In this document: positions 35,001-48,000 of the stretch, one piece after another | Position numbering within the stretch: position 1 is the stretch's first letter | Layout of the letters: every line of letters begins with the position of its first letter | From: Nemopilema nomurai | Taxonomy: Eukaryota > Cnidaria > Scyphozoa > Rhizostomeae > Rhizostomatidae | DNA length: 64,000 bases | NCBI GenBank assembly: GCA_003864495.1 | Contig: ML133455.1 | Span: forward strand, 1,178,001 to 1,242,000 | Direction: 5' to 3' | Notes under the pieces: generated by a model | The model's input: only the letters and a program-made list of their open reading frames with translations | Database searches by the model: none | What the model was told of the DNA's origin: nothing | Program-made: the position numbers and the translations under genes

Positions 35001-36062
35001 TTAAAACTCCCTTGGTACAAGAGGGCCACACAGAACGATGTGCCACATTCCGATAATTCTAAGGGCAATCGGGGCTCCTCGAAGAAGGCGATGACAGATA
35101 TTGAAAAATAGGAAAAACGAGAGATTGGATAAGAAGAAGGGAAGAGAAAGGCTTTTTTGATAACATCGTGAAGCAATTTTCAATTGAAGTAATATCACTC
35201 TTTCCTTTTCCCCTCATCTGACATTTTTTTAAAGTAGTTTCATTGTTTTAGTAGCGGTATTCTAAGGCGAGACTCACGTCCCCCATCAAAGCTTCTCTCC
35301 TAAAATCGTTTCCCTGTGGCTCATGCGCGCTGCAGGCTCTTCATTGACCCTTTTTGCTGGACTCGGCGCCTCATCTTGCGCGTGCGCAGAGCCAGCAATG
35401 TTGGAGGAATGATCAAACGATCCAACATATCACTTCGAAACATTGCTGGGGGTCGGCCGCCAACATTTTTTATCTCAGACATATTTTGTTCAACAAGTTT
35501 ACGATGTTGAGTGACCCAACAAGATGGTCAAACGATCCAACATTTCGCTCAACACTATGTTGGATAAAATGTTGAATAGTTTGACCAGGGTTTTAACTTC
35601 TCAAAAGACAATGTCGGACAATGTGGTGGTCGTCCTGCGATCGTCACACTAAAACATTAATCCAAGAAATAAGCTAAAGTTAAGGGGGGAAAATTTCTAG
35701 ATAACTATTTAAATTGTGCTTTATGCTTGTCAGCCTGGCACAATCTGGAGATAAAGTATATTTCTTTAATATTTTGACGAGTTCCTTGATGCAGATGCGT
35801 CGCATTACAAAACTATACGCAAGAATTCCTCTTCATCTCTCGATTCCCACCACCATCTTCCAGGAACTGGCCATCATGAAAATCCCCATGGCAAGTAAAT
35901 CTTTCACGAAGACCGCGCGACAGCAACCGCCCGCACGTAAAAAGTCAACCGCCGCCGCATTAGCATAACAATAAACAATCTACGATACGAAGGCTGAAGG
36001 TAGAAGTCAATAAGCCCAAGATGCTATTAGCCATCGATTAGAGAATGAACTGAAACACTTAC
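32070..36062 (-). other. Intron of gene B, about 4 kb
   Basis: Joins the donor at 36063 to the acceptor at 32069. It contains C/G-rich runs near 33,160-33,190, a short ATTCA-like microsatellite near 33,070-33,100 and the dispersed element at 35.32-35.64 kb. Short + strand frames here have no supported exons. Confidence 0.6.
35316..35640. mobile_element. MITE-like dispersed element rich in CAACATTG motifs
   Basis: Contains CCAGCAATGTT (35391-) and its inverse AACATTGCTGG (35440-) about 40 bp apart. It also has two direct copies of gtcaaacgatccaacat-like sequence at about 35,411 and 35,526, plus further atgttgga/tccaacat words. This density of short direct and inverted words is typical of non-autonomous DNA transposons. 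I recall similar CAACATTG-rich repeats from cnidarian genomes, but I could not check. Exact ends and target duplications are not resolved. Confidence 0.4.
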
Positions 36063-39000
36063 CATTTTCATCGAGAGACACAGCATCGTCAGCCAATATC
36101 CTCTGATCCGAGCCTTTGTTGTTCGCAGGCTGACTTTGCAATTCCACATCGCCAAAGGTACCAACGCTAGCCTCGGCGAAAGAAACAACCTCACAGACGG
36201 CGTAATCCTCGCAAACCTCAGAAGCAACAAGCAGCTCAGGCTCCTCTCTTAGCAGAACTTCCAAGCAGTGTGTCTTCATATCCTTAGCATGAGGACAAAA
36301 CGATTCTAGGCAGACTTCCGCTGGCTCAACAGAACATGCACCAAACACAAATGAATCTCCGTCCTTTGGATAGTCAGCATCAACAACCAGAGAATTATCA
36401 CCCGAAAGATAACTATCCAAAATGTCTCCTTCCTCTTCAACTTCCAATGAAGGTGCGGACGATTCGCTGTCTGTTTCGACTTCTTCGAGGTCTCGCAAAT
36501 CAAATTCAGTCGACTCTTCTACTGCAATATCAATGTCCTCAGAAATAACAGCTTTAGGCACCATGTCCAGGATGTCTTCTTCCTCTTCTTCTTCCAATGA
36601 AGGTGTGGACGATTCGCTGTCGGTTTCGACTTCTTCGAGGTCTCGCAAATCAAATTCAGTCGACTCTACTACTGCGATTTCAATCTCCTCAGAAATAACA
36701 GCTTCAGGCTCCATGTCCAGGATGTCTGTTTCCTCTTCTTCTTCCAATAAAGGTGTGGACGATTCGCTGTCTGTTTCGACTTCTTCGAGGTCTCGCAAAT
36801 CAAATTCAGTCGACTCTACTACTGCGATGACAATGTCCTCAGAAATAACAGCTTCAGGCTCCATGTCCAGGATGTCTCTTTCCTCTTCTTCTTCCAATGA
36901 AGGTGTGGACGATTCGCTGTCTGTTTCGACTTCTTCGAGGTCTCGCAAATCAAATTCAGTCGACTCTACTACAGTGATGTCAATGTCCTCAGAAATAACA
37001 GCTTCAGGCTCCATGTCCAGGATGTCTCTTTTCTCTTCTTCTTCCAATGAAGGTGTGGACGATTCGCTGTCTGTTTCGACTTCCTCGAGGTCTCGCAAAT
37101 CAAATTCAGTCGACTCTACTACTGCGATGTCAATGTCCTCAGAAATAACAGCTTCAGGCTCCATGTCCAGGATGTCTTCTTCCTCTTCTTCTTCCAATGA
37201 AGGTGCGGACGATTCGCTGTCTGTTTCGACTTCTTCGAGGTCTCGCAAATCAAATTCAGTCGACTCTTCTACTGCAATGTCAATGTCCTCAGAAATAACA
37301 GCTTTAGGCACCATGTCCAGGATGTCTTCTTCCACTTCTTCTTCCAATGAAGGTGTGGACGATTCGCTGTCGGTTTCGACTTCTTCGAGGTCTCGCAAAT
37401 CGAATTCAGTCGACTCTACTACTGCCGCGTCAATGTCCTCAGAAATTACAGCTTCAGGCTCCATGTCGCCAATGTCAAGAGTCACTCTGACCATTGGAAG
37501 AGCAGACCCGCCGTCATCGTCGTCATCGACACCGTCTTCACTGTCTGTAATGCTCACAGGTTGCAGTCTCAGCGGCTGTACCGAAAAGCGCTCTTCTTCT
37601 GCCGTTATTTCGCTCAGTTGCGGCTCTTTTTCGTCTCTAGATCCTCTGAAGATTCGTTTTATCCGTCCTGTAACTCTCCCAGAAATGGTCCTGACGAGAC
37701 CACCTTGTGGGATTGTTTCTTCTTCAACGCTCTCGATTTTGTAGTCCGGAGATGTTTCCCTGCCTTTCAACTCTGAGAGAGGATCATCTTCATGTTCTTC
37801 TGACTGCACGATTTTCTCTCTGAAAACAACCCTTCTGGGGACGACTTCTGTGGAGAAAGTTTCAAAAGTCGGCTCCTCGTCGTCTTTGTCCAGAATGTCT
37901 TCTTTCTCTTCTTCTTCCAATGATGGTGCGGACGATTCGCTGTCTGTTTCGACTTCTTCGAGGTCTCGCAAATCGAATTCAGTCGACTCTACTACTGCCG
38001 CGTCAATGTCCTCAGAAATTACAGCTTCAGGCTCCATGTCGCCAATGTCAAGAGTCACTCTGACCATTGGAAGAGCAGACCCGCCGTCATCGTCGTCATC
38101 GACACGGTCTTCACTGTCTGTAATGCTCACAGGTTGCAGTCTCAGCGGCTGTACCGAAAAGCGCTCTTCTTCTGCCGTTATTTCGCTCAGTTGCGGCTCT
38201 TTTTCGTCTCTAGATCCTCTGAAGATTCGTTTTATCCGTCCTGTAACTCTCCCAGAAATGGTCCTGACGAGACCACCTTGTGGGATTGTTTCTTCTTCAA
38301 CGCTCTCGATTTTGTAGTCCGGAGATGTTTCCCTGCCTTTCAACTCTGAGAGAGGATCATCTTCATGTTCTTCTGACTGCACGATTTTCTCTCTGAAAAC
38401 AACCCTTCTGGGGACGACTTCTGTGGAGAAAGTTTCAAAAGTCGGCTCCTCGTCGTCTTTGTCCAGAATGTCTTCTCTTCTTCTTCCAATGATGGTGCGG
38501 ACGATTCGCTGTCTGTTTCGACTTCTTCGAGGTCTCGCAAATCGAATTCAGTCGACTCTACTACTGCCGCGTCAATGTCCTCAGAAATTACAGCTTCAGG
38601 CTCCATGTCGCCAATGTCAAGAGTCACTCTGACCATTGGAAGAGCAGACCCGCCGTCATCGTCGTCATCGACACGGTCTTCACTGTCTGTAATGCTCACA
38701 GGTTGCAGTCTCAGCGGCTGTACCGAAAAGCGCTCTTCTTCTGCCGTTATTTCGCTCAGTTGCGGCTCTTTTTCGTCTCTAGATCCTCTGAAGATTCGTT
38801 TTATCCGTCCTGTAACTCTCCCAGAAATGGTCCTGACGAGACCACCTTGTGGGATTGTTTCTTCTTCAACGCTCTCGATTTTGTAGTCCGGAGATGTTTC
38901 CCTGCCTTTCAACTCTGAGAGAGGATCATCTTCATGTTCTTCTGACTGCACGATTTTCTCTCTGAAAACAACCCTTCTGGGGACGACTTCTGTGGAGAAA

Positions 39001-42000
39001 GTTTCAAAAGTCGGCTCCTCGTCGTCTTTGTCCAGAATGTCTTCTTTCTCTTCTTCTTCCAATGATGGTGCGGACGATTCGCTGTCTGTTTCGACTTCTT
39101 CGAGGTCTCGCAAATCGAATTCAGTCGACTCTACTACTGCCGCGTCAATGTCCTCAGAAATTACAGCTTCAGGCTCCATGTCGCCAATGTCAAGAGTCAC
39201 TCTGACCATTGGAAGAGCAGACCCGCCGTCATCGTCGTCATCGACACGGTCTTCACTGTCTGTAATGCTCACAGGTTGCAGTCTCAGCGGCTGTACCGAA
39301 AAGCGCTCTTCTTCTGCCGTTATTTCGCTCAGTTGCGGCTCTTTTTCGTCTCTAGATCCTCTGAAGATTCGTTTTATCCGTCCTGTAACTCTCCCAGAAA
39401 TGGTCCTGACGAGACCACCTTGTGGGATTGTTTCTTCTTCAACGCTCTCGATTTTGTAGTCCGGAGATGTTTCCCTGCCTTTCAACTCTGAGAGAGGATC
39501 ATCTTCATGTTCTTCTGACTGCACGATTTTCTCTCTGAAAAACAACCCTTCTGGGGACGACTTCTGTGGAGAAAGTTTCAAAAGTCGGCTCCTCGTCGTC
39601 TTTGTCCAGAATGTCTTCTTTCTCTTCTTCTTCCAATGATGGTGCGGACGATTCGCTGTCTGTTCGACTTCTTCGAGGTCTCGCAAATCGAATTCAGTGA
39701 CTCTACTACTGCCGCGTCAATGTCCTCAGAAATTACAGCTTCAGGCTCCATGTCGCCAATGTCAAGAGTCACTCTGACCATTGGAAGAGCAGACCCGCCG
39801 TCATCGTCGTCATCGACACGGTCTTCACTGTCTGTAATGCTCACAGGTTGCAGTCTCAGCGGCTGTACCGAAAAGCGCTCTTCTTCTGCCGTTATTTCGC
39901 TCAGTTGCGGCTCTTTTTCGTCTCTAGATCCTCTGAAGATTCGTTTTATCCGTCCTGTAACTCTCCCAGAAATGGTCCTGACGAGACCACCTTGTGGGAT
40001 TGTTTCTTCTTCAACGCTCTCGATTTTGTAGTCCGGAGATGTTTCCCTGCCTTTCAACTCTGAGAGAGGATCATCTTCAATGTTCTTTTCTGCTGCACGA
40101 TTTTCTCTCTGAAAACAACCCTTCTGGGGACGACTTCTGTGGAGAAAGTTTCAAAAGTCGGCTCCTCGTCGTCTTTGTCCAGAATGTCTTCTTTCTCTTC
40201 TTCTTCCAATGATGGTGCGGACGATTCGCTGTCTGTTTCGACTTCTTCGAGGTCTCGCAAATCGAATTCAGTCGACTCTACTACTGCCGCGTCAATGTCC
40301 TCAGAAATTACAGCTTCAGGCTCCATGTCGCCAATGTCAAGAGTCACTCTGACCATTGGAAGAGCAGACCCGCCGTCATCGTCGTCATCGACACGGTCTT
40401 CACTGTCTGTAATGCTCACAGGTTGCAGTCTCAGCGGCTGTACCGAAAAGCGCTCTTCTTCTGCCGTTATTTCGCTCAGTTGCGGCTCTTTTTCGTCTCT
40501 AGATCCTCTGAAGATTCGTTTTATCCGTCCTGTAACTCTCCCAGAAATGGTCCTGACGAGACCACCTTGTGGGATTGTTTCTTCTTCAACGCTCTCGATT
40601 TTGTAGTCCGGAGATGTTTCCCTGCCTTTCAACTCTGAGAGAGGATCATCTTCATGTTCTTCTGACTGCACGATTTTCTCTCTGAAAACAACCCTTCTGG
40701 GGACGACTTCTGTGGAGAAAGTTTCAAAAGTCGGCTCCTCGTCGTCTTTGTCCAGAATGTCTTCTTTCTCTTCTTCTTCCAATGAATGGTGCGGACGATT
40801 CGCTGTCTGTTTCGACTTCTTCGAGGTCTCGCAAATCGAATTCAGTCGACTCTACTACTGCCGCGTCAATGTCCTCAGAAATTACAGCTTCAGGCTCCAT
40901 GTCGCCAATGTCAAAGTCACTCTGACCATTGGAAGAGCAGACCCGCCGTCATCGTCGTCATCGACACGGTCTTCACTGTCTGTAATGCTCACAGGTTGCA
41001 GTCTCAGCGGCTGTACCGAAAAGCGCTCTTCTTCTGCCGTTATTTCGCTCAGTTGCGGCTCTTTTTCGTCTCTAGATCCTCTGAAGATTCGTTTTATCCG
41101 TCCTGTAACTCTCCCAGAAATGGTCCTGACGAGACCACCTTGTGGGATTGTTTCTTCTTCAACGCTCTCGATTTTGTAGTCCGGAGATGTTTCCCTGCCT
41201 TTCAACTCTGAGAGAGGATCATCTTCATGTTCTTCTGACTGCACGATTTTCTCTTGAAAACAACCCTTCTGGGGACGACTTCTGTGGAGAAAGTTTCAAA
41301 AGTCGGCTCCTCGTCGTCTTTGTCCATGTCTTCTTTCTTTCTTCTTCCAATGATGGTGCGGACGATTCGCTGTCTGTTTCGACTTCTTCGAGGTCTCGCA
41401 AATCGAATTCAGTCGACTCTACTACTGCCGCGTCAATGTCCTCAGAAATTACAGCTTCAGGCTCCATGTCGCCAATGTCAAGAGTCACTCTGACCATTGG
41501 AAGAGCAGACCCGCCGTCATCGTCGTCATCGACACGGTCTTCACTGTCTGTAATGCTCACAGGTTGCAGTCTCAGCGGCTGTACCGAAAAGCGCTCTTCT
41601 TCTGCCGTTATTTCGCTCAGTTGCGGCTCTTTTCGTCTCTAGATCCTCTGAAGATTCGTTTTATCCGTCCTGTAACTCTCCCAGAAATGGTCCTGACGAG
41701 ACCACCTTGTGGGATTGTTTCTTCTTCAACGCTCTCGATTTTGTAGTCCGGAGATGTTTCCCTGCCTTTCAACTCTGAGAGAGGATCATCTTCATGTTCT
41801 TCTGACTGCACGATTTTCTCTGAAAACAACCCTTCTGGGGACGACTTCTGTGGAGAAAGTTTCAAAAGTCGGCTCCTCGTCGTCTTGTCCAGAATGTCTT
41901 CTTTCTCTTCTTCTTCAATGATGGTGCGGACGATTCGCTGTCTGTTTCGACTTCTTCGAGGTCTCGCAAATCGAATTCAGTCGACTCTACTACTGCGTCA

Positions 42001-45000
42001 ATGTCCTCAGAAATTACAGCTTCAGGCTCCATGTCGCCAATGTCAAGGTCACTCTGACCATTGGAAGAGCAACCCGCCGTCATCGTCGTCATCGACACGG
42101 TCTTCACTGTCTGTAATGCTCACAGGTTGCAGTCTCAGCGGCTGTACCGAAAAGCGCTCTTCTTCTGCCGTTATTTCGCTCAGTTGCGGCTCTTTTTCGT
42201 CTCTAGATCCTCTGAAGATTCGTTTTATCCGTCCTGTAACTCTCCCAGAAATGGTCCTGACGAGACCACCTTGTGGGATTGTTTCTTCTTCAACGCTCTC
42301 GATTTTGTAGTCCGGAGATGTTTCCCTGCCTTTCAACTCTGAGAGAGGATCATCTTCATGTTCTTCTGACTGCACGATTTTCTCTCTGAAAACAACCCTT
42401 CTGGGGACGACTTCTGTGGAGAAAGTTTCAAAAGTCGGCTCCTCGTCGTCTTTGTCCAGAATGTCTTCTTTCTCTTCTTCTTCCAATGATGGTGCGGACG
42501 ATTCGCTGTCTGTTTCGACTTCTTCGAGGTCTCGCAAATCGAATTCAGTCGACTCTACTACTGCCGCGTCAATGTCCTCAGAAATTACAGCTTCAGGCTC
42601 CATGTCGCCAATGTCAAGAGTCACTCTGACCATTGGAAGAGCAGACCCGCCGTCATCGTCGTCATCGACACGGTCTTCACTGTCTGTAATGCTCACAGGT
42701 TGCAGTCTCAGCGGCTGTACCGAAAAGCGCTCTTCTTCTGCCGTTATTTCGCTCAGTTGCGGCTCTTTTTCGTCTCTAGATCCTCTGAAGATTCGTTTTA
42801 TCCGTCCTGTAACTCTCCCAGAAATGGTCCTGACGAGACCACCTTGTGGGATTGTTTCTTCTTCAACGCTCTCGATTTTGTAGTCCGGAGATGTTTCCCT
42901 GCCTTTCAACTCTGAGAGAGGATCATCTTCATGTTCTTCTGACTGCACGATTTTCTCTCTGAAAACAACCCTTCTGGGGACGACTTCTGTGGAGAAAGTT
43001 TCAAAAGTCGGCTCCTCGTCGTCTTTGTCCAGAATGTCTTCTTTCTCTTCTTCTTCCAATGATGGTGCGGACGATTCGCTGTCTGTTTCGACTTCTTCGA
43101 GGTCTCGCAAATCGAATTCAGTCGACTCTACTACTGCCGCGTCAATGTCCTCAGAAATTACAGCTTCAGGCTCCATGTCGCCAATGTCAAGAGTCACTCT
43201 GACCATTGGAAGAGCAGACCCGCCGTCATCGTCGTCATCGACACGGTCTTCACTGTCTGTAATGCTCACAGGTTGCAGTCTCAGCGGCTGTACCGAAAAG
43301 CGCTCTTCTTCTGCCGTTATTTCGCTCAGTTGCGGCTCTTTTTCGTCTCTAGATCCTCTGAAGATTCGTTTTATCCGTCCTGTAACTCTCCCAGAAATGG
43401 TCCTGACGAGACCACCTTGTGGGATTGTTTCTTCTTCAACGCTCTCGATTTTGTAGTCCGGAGATGTTTCCCTGCCTTTCAACTCTGAGAGAGGATCATC
43501 TTCATGTTCTTCTGACTGCACGATTTTCTCTCTGAAAACAACCCTTCTGGGGACGACTTCTGTGGAGAAAGTTTCAAAAGTCGGCTCCTCGTCGTCTTTG
43601 TCCAGAATGTCTTCTTCTCTTCTTCTTCCAATGATGGTGCGGACGATTCGCTGTCTGTTTCGACTTCTTCGAGGTCTCGCAAATCGAATTCAGTCGACTC
43701 TACTACTGCCGCGTCAATGTCCTCAGAAATTACAGCTTCAGGCTCCATGTCGCCAATGTCAAGAGTCACTCTGACCATTGGAAGAGCAGACCCGCCGTCA
43801 TCGTCGTCATCGACACGGTCTTCACTGTCTGTAATGCTCACAGGTTGCAGTCTCAGCGGCTGTACCGAAAAGCGCTCTTCTTCTGCCGTTATTTCGCTCA
43901 GTTGCGGCTCTTTTTCGTCTCTAGATCCTCTGAAGATTCGTTTTATCCGTCCTGTAACTCTCCCAGAAATGGTCCTGACGAGACCACCTTGTGGGATTGT
44001 TTCTTCTTCAACGCTCTCGATTTTGTAGTCCGGAGATGTTTCCCTGCCTTTCAACTCTGAGAGAGGATCATCTTCATGTTCTTCTGACTGCACGATTTTC
44101 TCTCTGAAAACAACCCTTCTGGGGACGACTTCTGTGGAGAAAGTTTCAAAAGTCGGCTCCTCGTCGTCTTTGTCCAGAATGTCTTCTTCTCTTCTTCTTC
44201 CAATGATGGTGCGGACGATTCGCTGTCTGTTTCGACTTCTTCGAGGTCTCGCAAATCGAATTCAGTCGACTCTACTACTGCCGCGTCAATGTCCTCAGAA
44301 ATTACAGCTTCAGGCTCCATGTCGCCAATGTCAAGAGTCACTCTGACCATTGGAAGAGCAGACCCGCCGTCATCGTCGTCATCGACACGGTCTTCACTGT
44401 CTGTAATGCTCACAGGTTGCAGTCTCAGCGGCTGTACCGAAAAGCGCTCTTCTTCTGCCGTTATTTCGCTCAGTTGCGGCTCTTTTTCGTCTCTAGATCC
44501 TCTGAAGATTCGTTTTATCCGTCCTGTAACTCTCCCAGAAATGGTCCTGACGAGACCACCTTGTGGGATTGTTTCTTCTTCAACGCTCTCGATTTTGTAG
44601 TCCGGAGATGTTTCCCTGCCTTTCAACTCTGAGAGAGGATCATCTTCATGTTCTTCTGACTGCACGATTTTCTCTCTGAAAACAACCCTTCTGGGGACGA
44701 CTTCTGTGGAGAAAGTTTCAAAAGTCGGCTCCTCGTCGTCTTTGTCCAGAATGTCTTCTTTCTCTTCTTCTTCCAATGATGGTGCGGACGATTCGCTGTC
44801 TGTTTCGACTTCTTCGAGGTCTCGCAAATCGAATTCAGTCGACTCTACTACTGCCGCGTCAATGTCCTCAGAAATTACAGCTTCAGGCTCCATGTCGCCA
44901 ATGTCAAGAGTCACTCTGACCATTGGAAGAGCAGACCCGCCGTCATCGTCGTCATCGACACGGTCTTCACTGTCTGTAATGCTCACAGGTTGCAGTCTCA

Positions 45001-48000
45001 GCGGCTGTACCGAAAAGCGCTCTTCTTCTGCCGTTATTTCGCTCAGTTGCGGCTCTTTTTCGTCTCTAGATCCTCTGAAGATTCGTTTTATCCGTCCTGT
45101 AACTCTCCAGAAATGGTCCTGACGAGACCACCTTGTGGGATTGTTTCTTCTTCAACGCTCTCGATTTTGTAGTCCGGAGATGTTTCCCTGCCTTTCAACT
45201 CTGAGAGAGGATCATCTTCATGTTCTTCTGACTGCACGATTTTCTCTGAAAACAACCCTTCTGGGGACGACTTCTGTGGAGAAAGTTTCAAAAGTCGGCT
45301 CCTCGTCGTCTTTGTCCAGAATGTCTTCTTTCTCTTCTTCTTCCAATGATGGTGCGGACGATTCGCTGTCTGTTTCGACTTCTTCGAGGTCTCGCAAATC
45401 GAATTCAGTCGACTCTACCTACTGCCGCGTCAATGTCCTCAGAAATTACAGCTTCAGGCTCCATGTCGCCAATGTCAAGAGTCACTCTGACCATTGGAAG
45501 AGCAGCCCGCCGTCATCGTCGTCATCGACACGGTCTTCACTGTCTGTAATGCTCACAGGTTGCAGTCTCAGCGGCTGTACCGAAAAGCGCTCTTCTTCTG
45601 CCGTTATTTCGCTCAGTTGCGGCTCTTTTTCGTCTCTAGATCCTCTGAAGATTCGTTTTATCCGTCCTGTAACTCTCCCAGAAATGGTCCTGACGAGACC
45701 ACCTTGTGGGATTGTTTCTTCTTCAACGCTCTCGATTTTGTAGTCCGGAGATGTTTCCCTGCCTTTCAACTCTGAGAGAGGATCATCTTCATGTTCTTCT
45801 GACTGCACGATTTTCTCTGAAAACAACCCTTCTGGGGACGACTTCTGTGGAGAAAGTTTCAAAAGTCGGCTCCTCGTCGTCTTTGTCCAGAATGTCTTCT
45901 TTCTCTTCTTCCAATGATGGTGCGGACGATTCGCTGTCTGTTTCGACTTCTTCGAGGTCTCGCAAATCGAATTCAGTCGACTCTACTACTGCCGCGTCAA
46001 TGTCCTCAGAAATTACAGCTTCAGGCTCCATGTCGCCAATGTCAAGAGTCACTCTGACCATTGGAAGAGCAGACCCGCCGTCATCGTCGTCATCGACACG
46101 GTCTTCACTGTCTGTAATGCTCACAGGTTGCAGTCTCAGCGGCTGTACCGAAAAGCGCTCTTCTTCTGCCGTTATTTCGCTCAGTTGCGGCTCTTTTTCG
46201 TCTCTAGATCCTCTGAAGATTCGTTTTATCCGTCCTGTAACTCTCCCAGAAATGGTCCTGACGAGACCACCTTGTGGGATTGTTTCTTCTTCAACGCTCT
46301 CGATTTTGTAGTCCGGAGATGTTTCCCTGCCTTTCAACTCTGAGAGAGGATCATCTTCATGTTCTTCTGACTGCACGATTTTCTCTCTGAAAACAACCCT
46401 TCTGGGGACGACTTCTGTGGAGAAAGTTTCAAAAGTCGGCTCCTCGTCGTCTTTGTCCAGAATGTCTTCTTTCTTCTTCTTCCAATGATGGTGCGGACGA
46501 TTCGCTGTCTGTTTCGACTTCTTCGAGGTCTCGCAAATCGAATTCAGTCGACTCTACTACTGCCGCGTCAATGTCCTCAGAAATTACAGCTTCAGGCTCC
46601 ATGTCGCCAATGTCAAGAGTCACTCTGACCATTGGAAGAGCAGACCCGCCGTCATCGTCGTCATCGACACGGTCTTCACTGTCTGTAATGCTCACAGGTT
46701 GCAGTCTCAGCGGCTGTACCGAAAAGCGCTCTTCTTCTGCCGTTATTTCGCTCAGTTGCGGCTCTTTTTCGTCTCTAGATCCTCTGAAGATTCGTTTTAT
46801 CCGTCCTGTAACTCTCCCAGAAATGGTCCTGACGAGACCACCTTGTGGGATTGTTTCTTCTTCAACGCTCTCGATTTTGTAGTCCGGAGATGTTTCCCTG
46901 CCTTTCAACTCTGAGAGAGGATCATCTTCATGTTCTTCTGACTGCACGATTTTCTCTCTGAAAACAACCCTTCTGGGGACGACTTCTGTGGAGAAAGTTT
47001 CAAAAGTCGGCTCCTCGTCGTCTTTGTCCAGAATGTCTTCTTCTCTTCTTCTTCCAATGATGGTGCGGACGATTCGCTGTCTGTTTCGACTTCTTCGAGG
47101 TCTCGCAAATCGAATTCAGTCGACTCTACTACTGCGCGTCAATGTCCTCAGAAATTACAGCTTCAGGCTCCATGTCGCCAATGTCAAGAGTCACTCTGAC
47201 CATTGGAAGAGCAGACCCGCCGTCATCGTCGTCATCGACACGGTCTTCACTGTCTGTAATGCTCACAGGTTGCAGTCTCAGCGGCTGTACCGAAAAGCGC
47301 TCTTCTTCTGCCGTTATTTCGCTCAGTTGCGGCTCTTTTTCGTCTCTAGATCCTCTGAAGATTCGTTTTATCCGTCCTGTAACTCTCCCAGAAATGGTCC
47401 TGACGAGACCACCTTGTGGGATTGTTTCTTCTTCAACGCTCTCGATTTTGTAGTCCGGAGATGTTTCCCTGCCTTTCAACTCTGAGAGAGGATCATCTTC
47501 ATGTTCTTCTGACTGCACGATTTTCTCTCTGAAAACAACCCTTCTGGGGACGACTTCTGTGGAGAAAGTTTCAAAAGTCGGCTCCTCGTCGTCTTTGTCC
47601 AGAATGTCTTCTTTCTCTTCTTCTTCCAATGATGGTGCGGACGATTCGCTGTCTGTTTCGACTTCTTCGAGGTCTCGCAAATCGAATTCAGTCGACTCTA
47701 CTACTGCGTCAATGTCCTCAGAAATTACAGCTTCAGGCTCCATGTCGCCAATGTCAAGAGTCACTCTGACCATTGGAAGAGCAGACCCGCCGTCATCGTC
47801 GTCATCGACACGGTCTTCACTGTCTGTAATGCTCACAGGTTGCAGTCTCAGCGGCTGTACCGAAAAGCGCTCTTCTTCTGCCGTTATTTCGCTCAGTTGC
47901 GGCTCTTTTTCGTCTCTAGATCCTCTGAAGATTCGTTTTATCCGTCCTGTAACTCTCCCAGAAATGGTCCTGACGAGACCACCTTGTGGGATTGTTTCTT

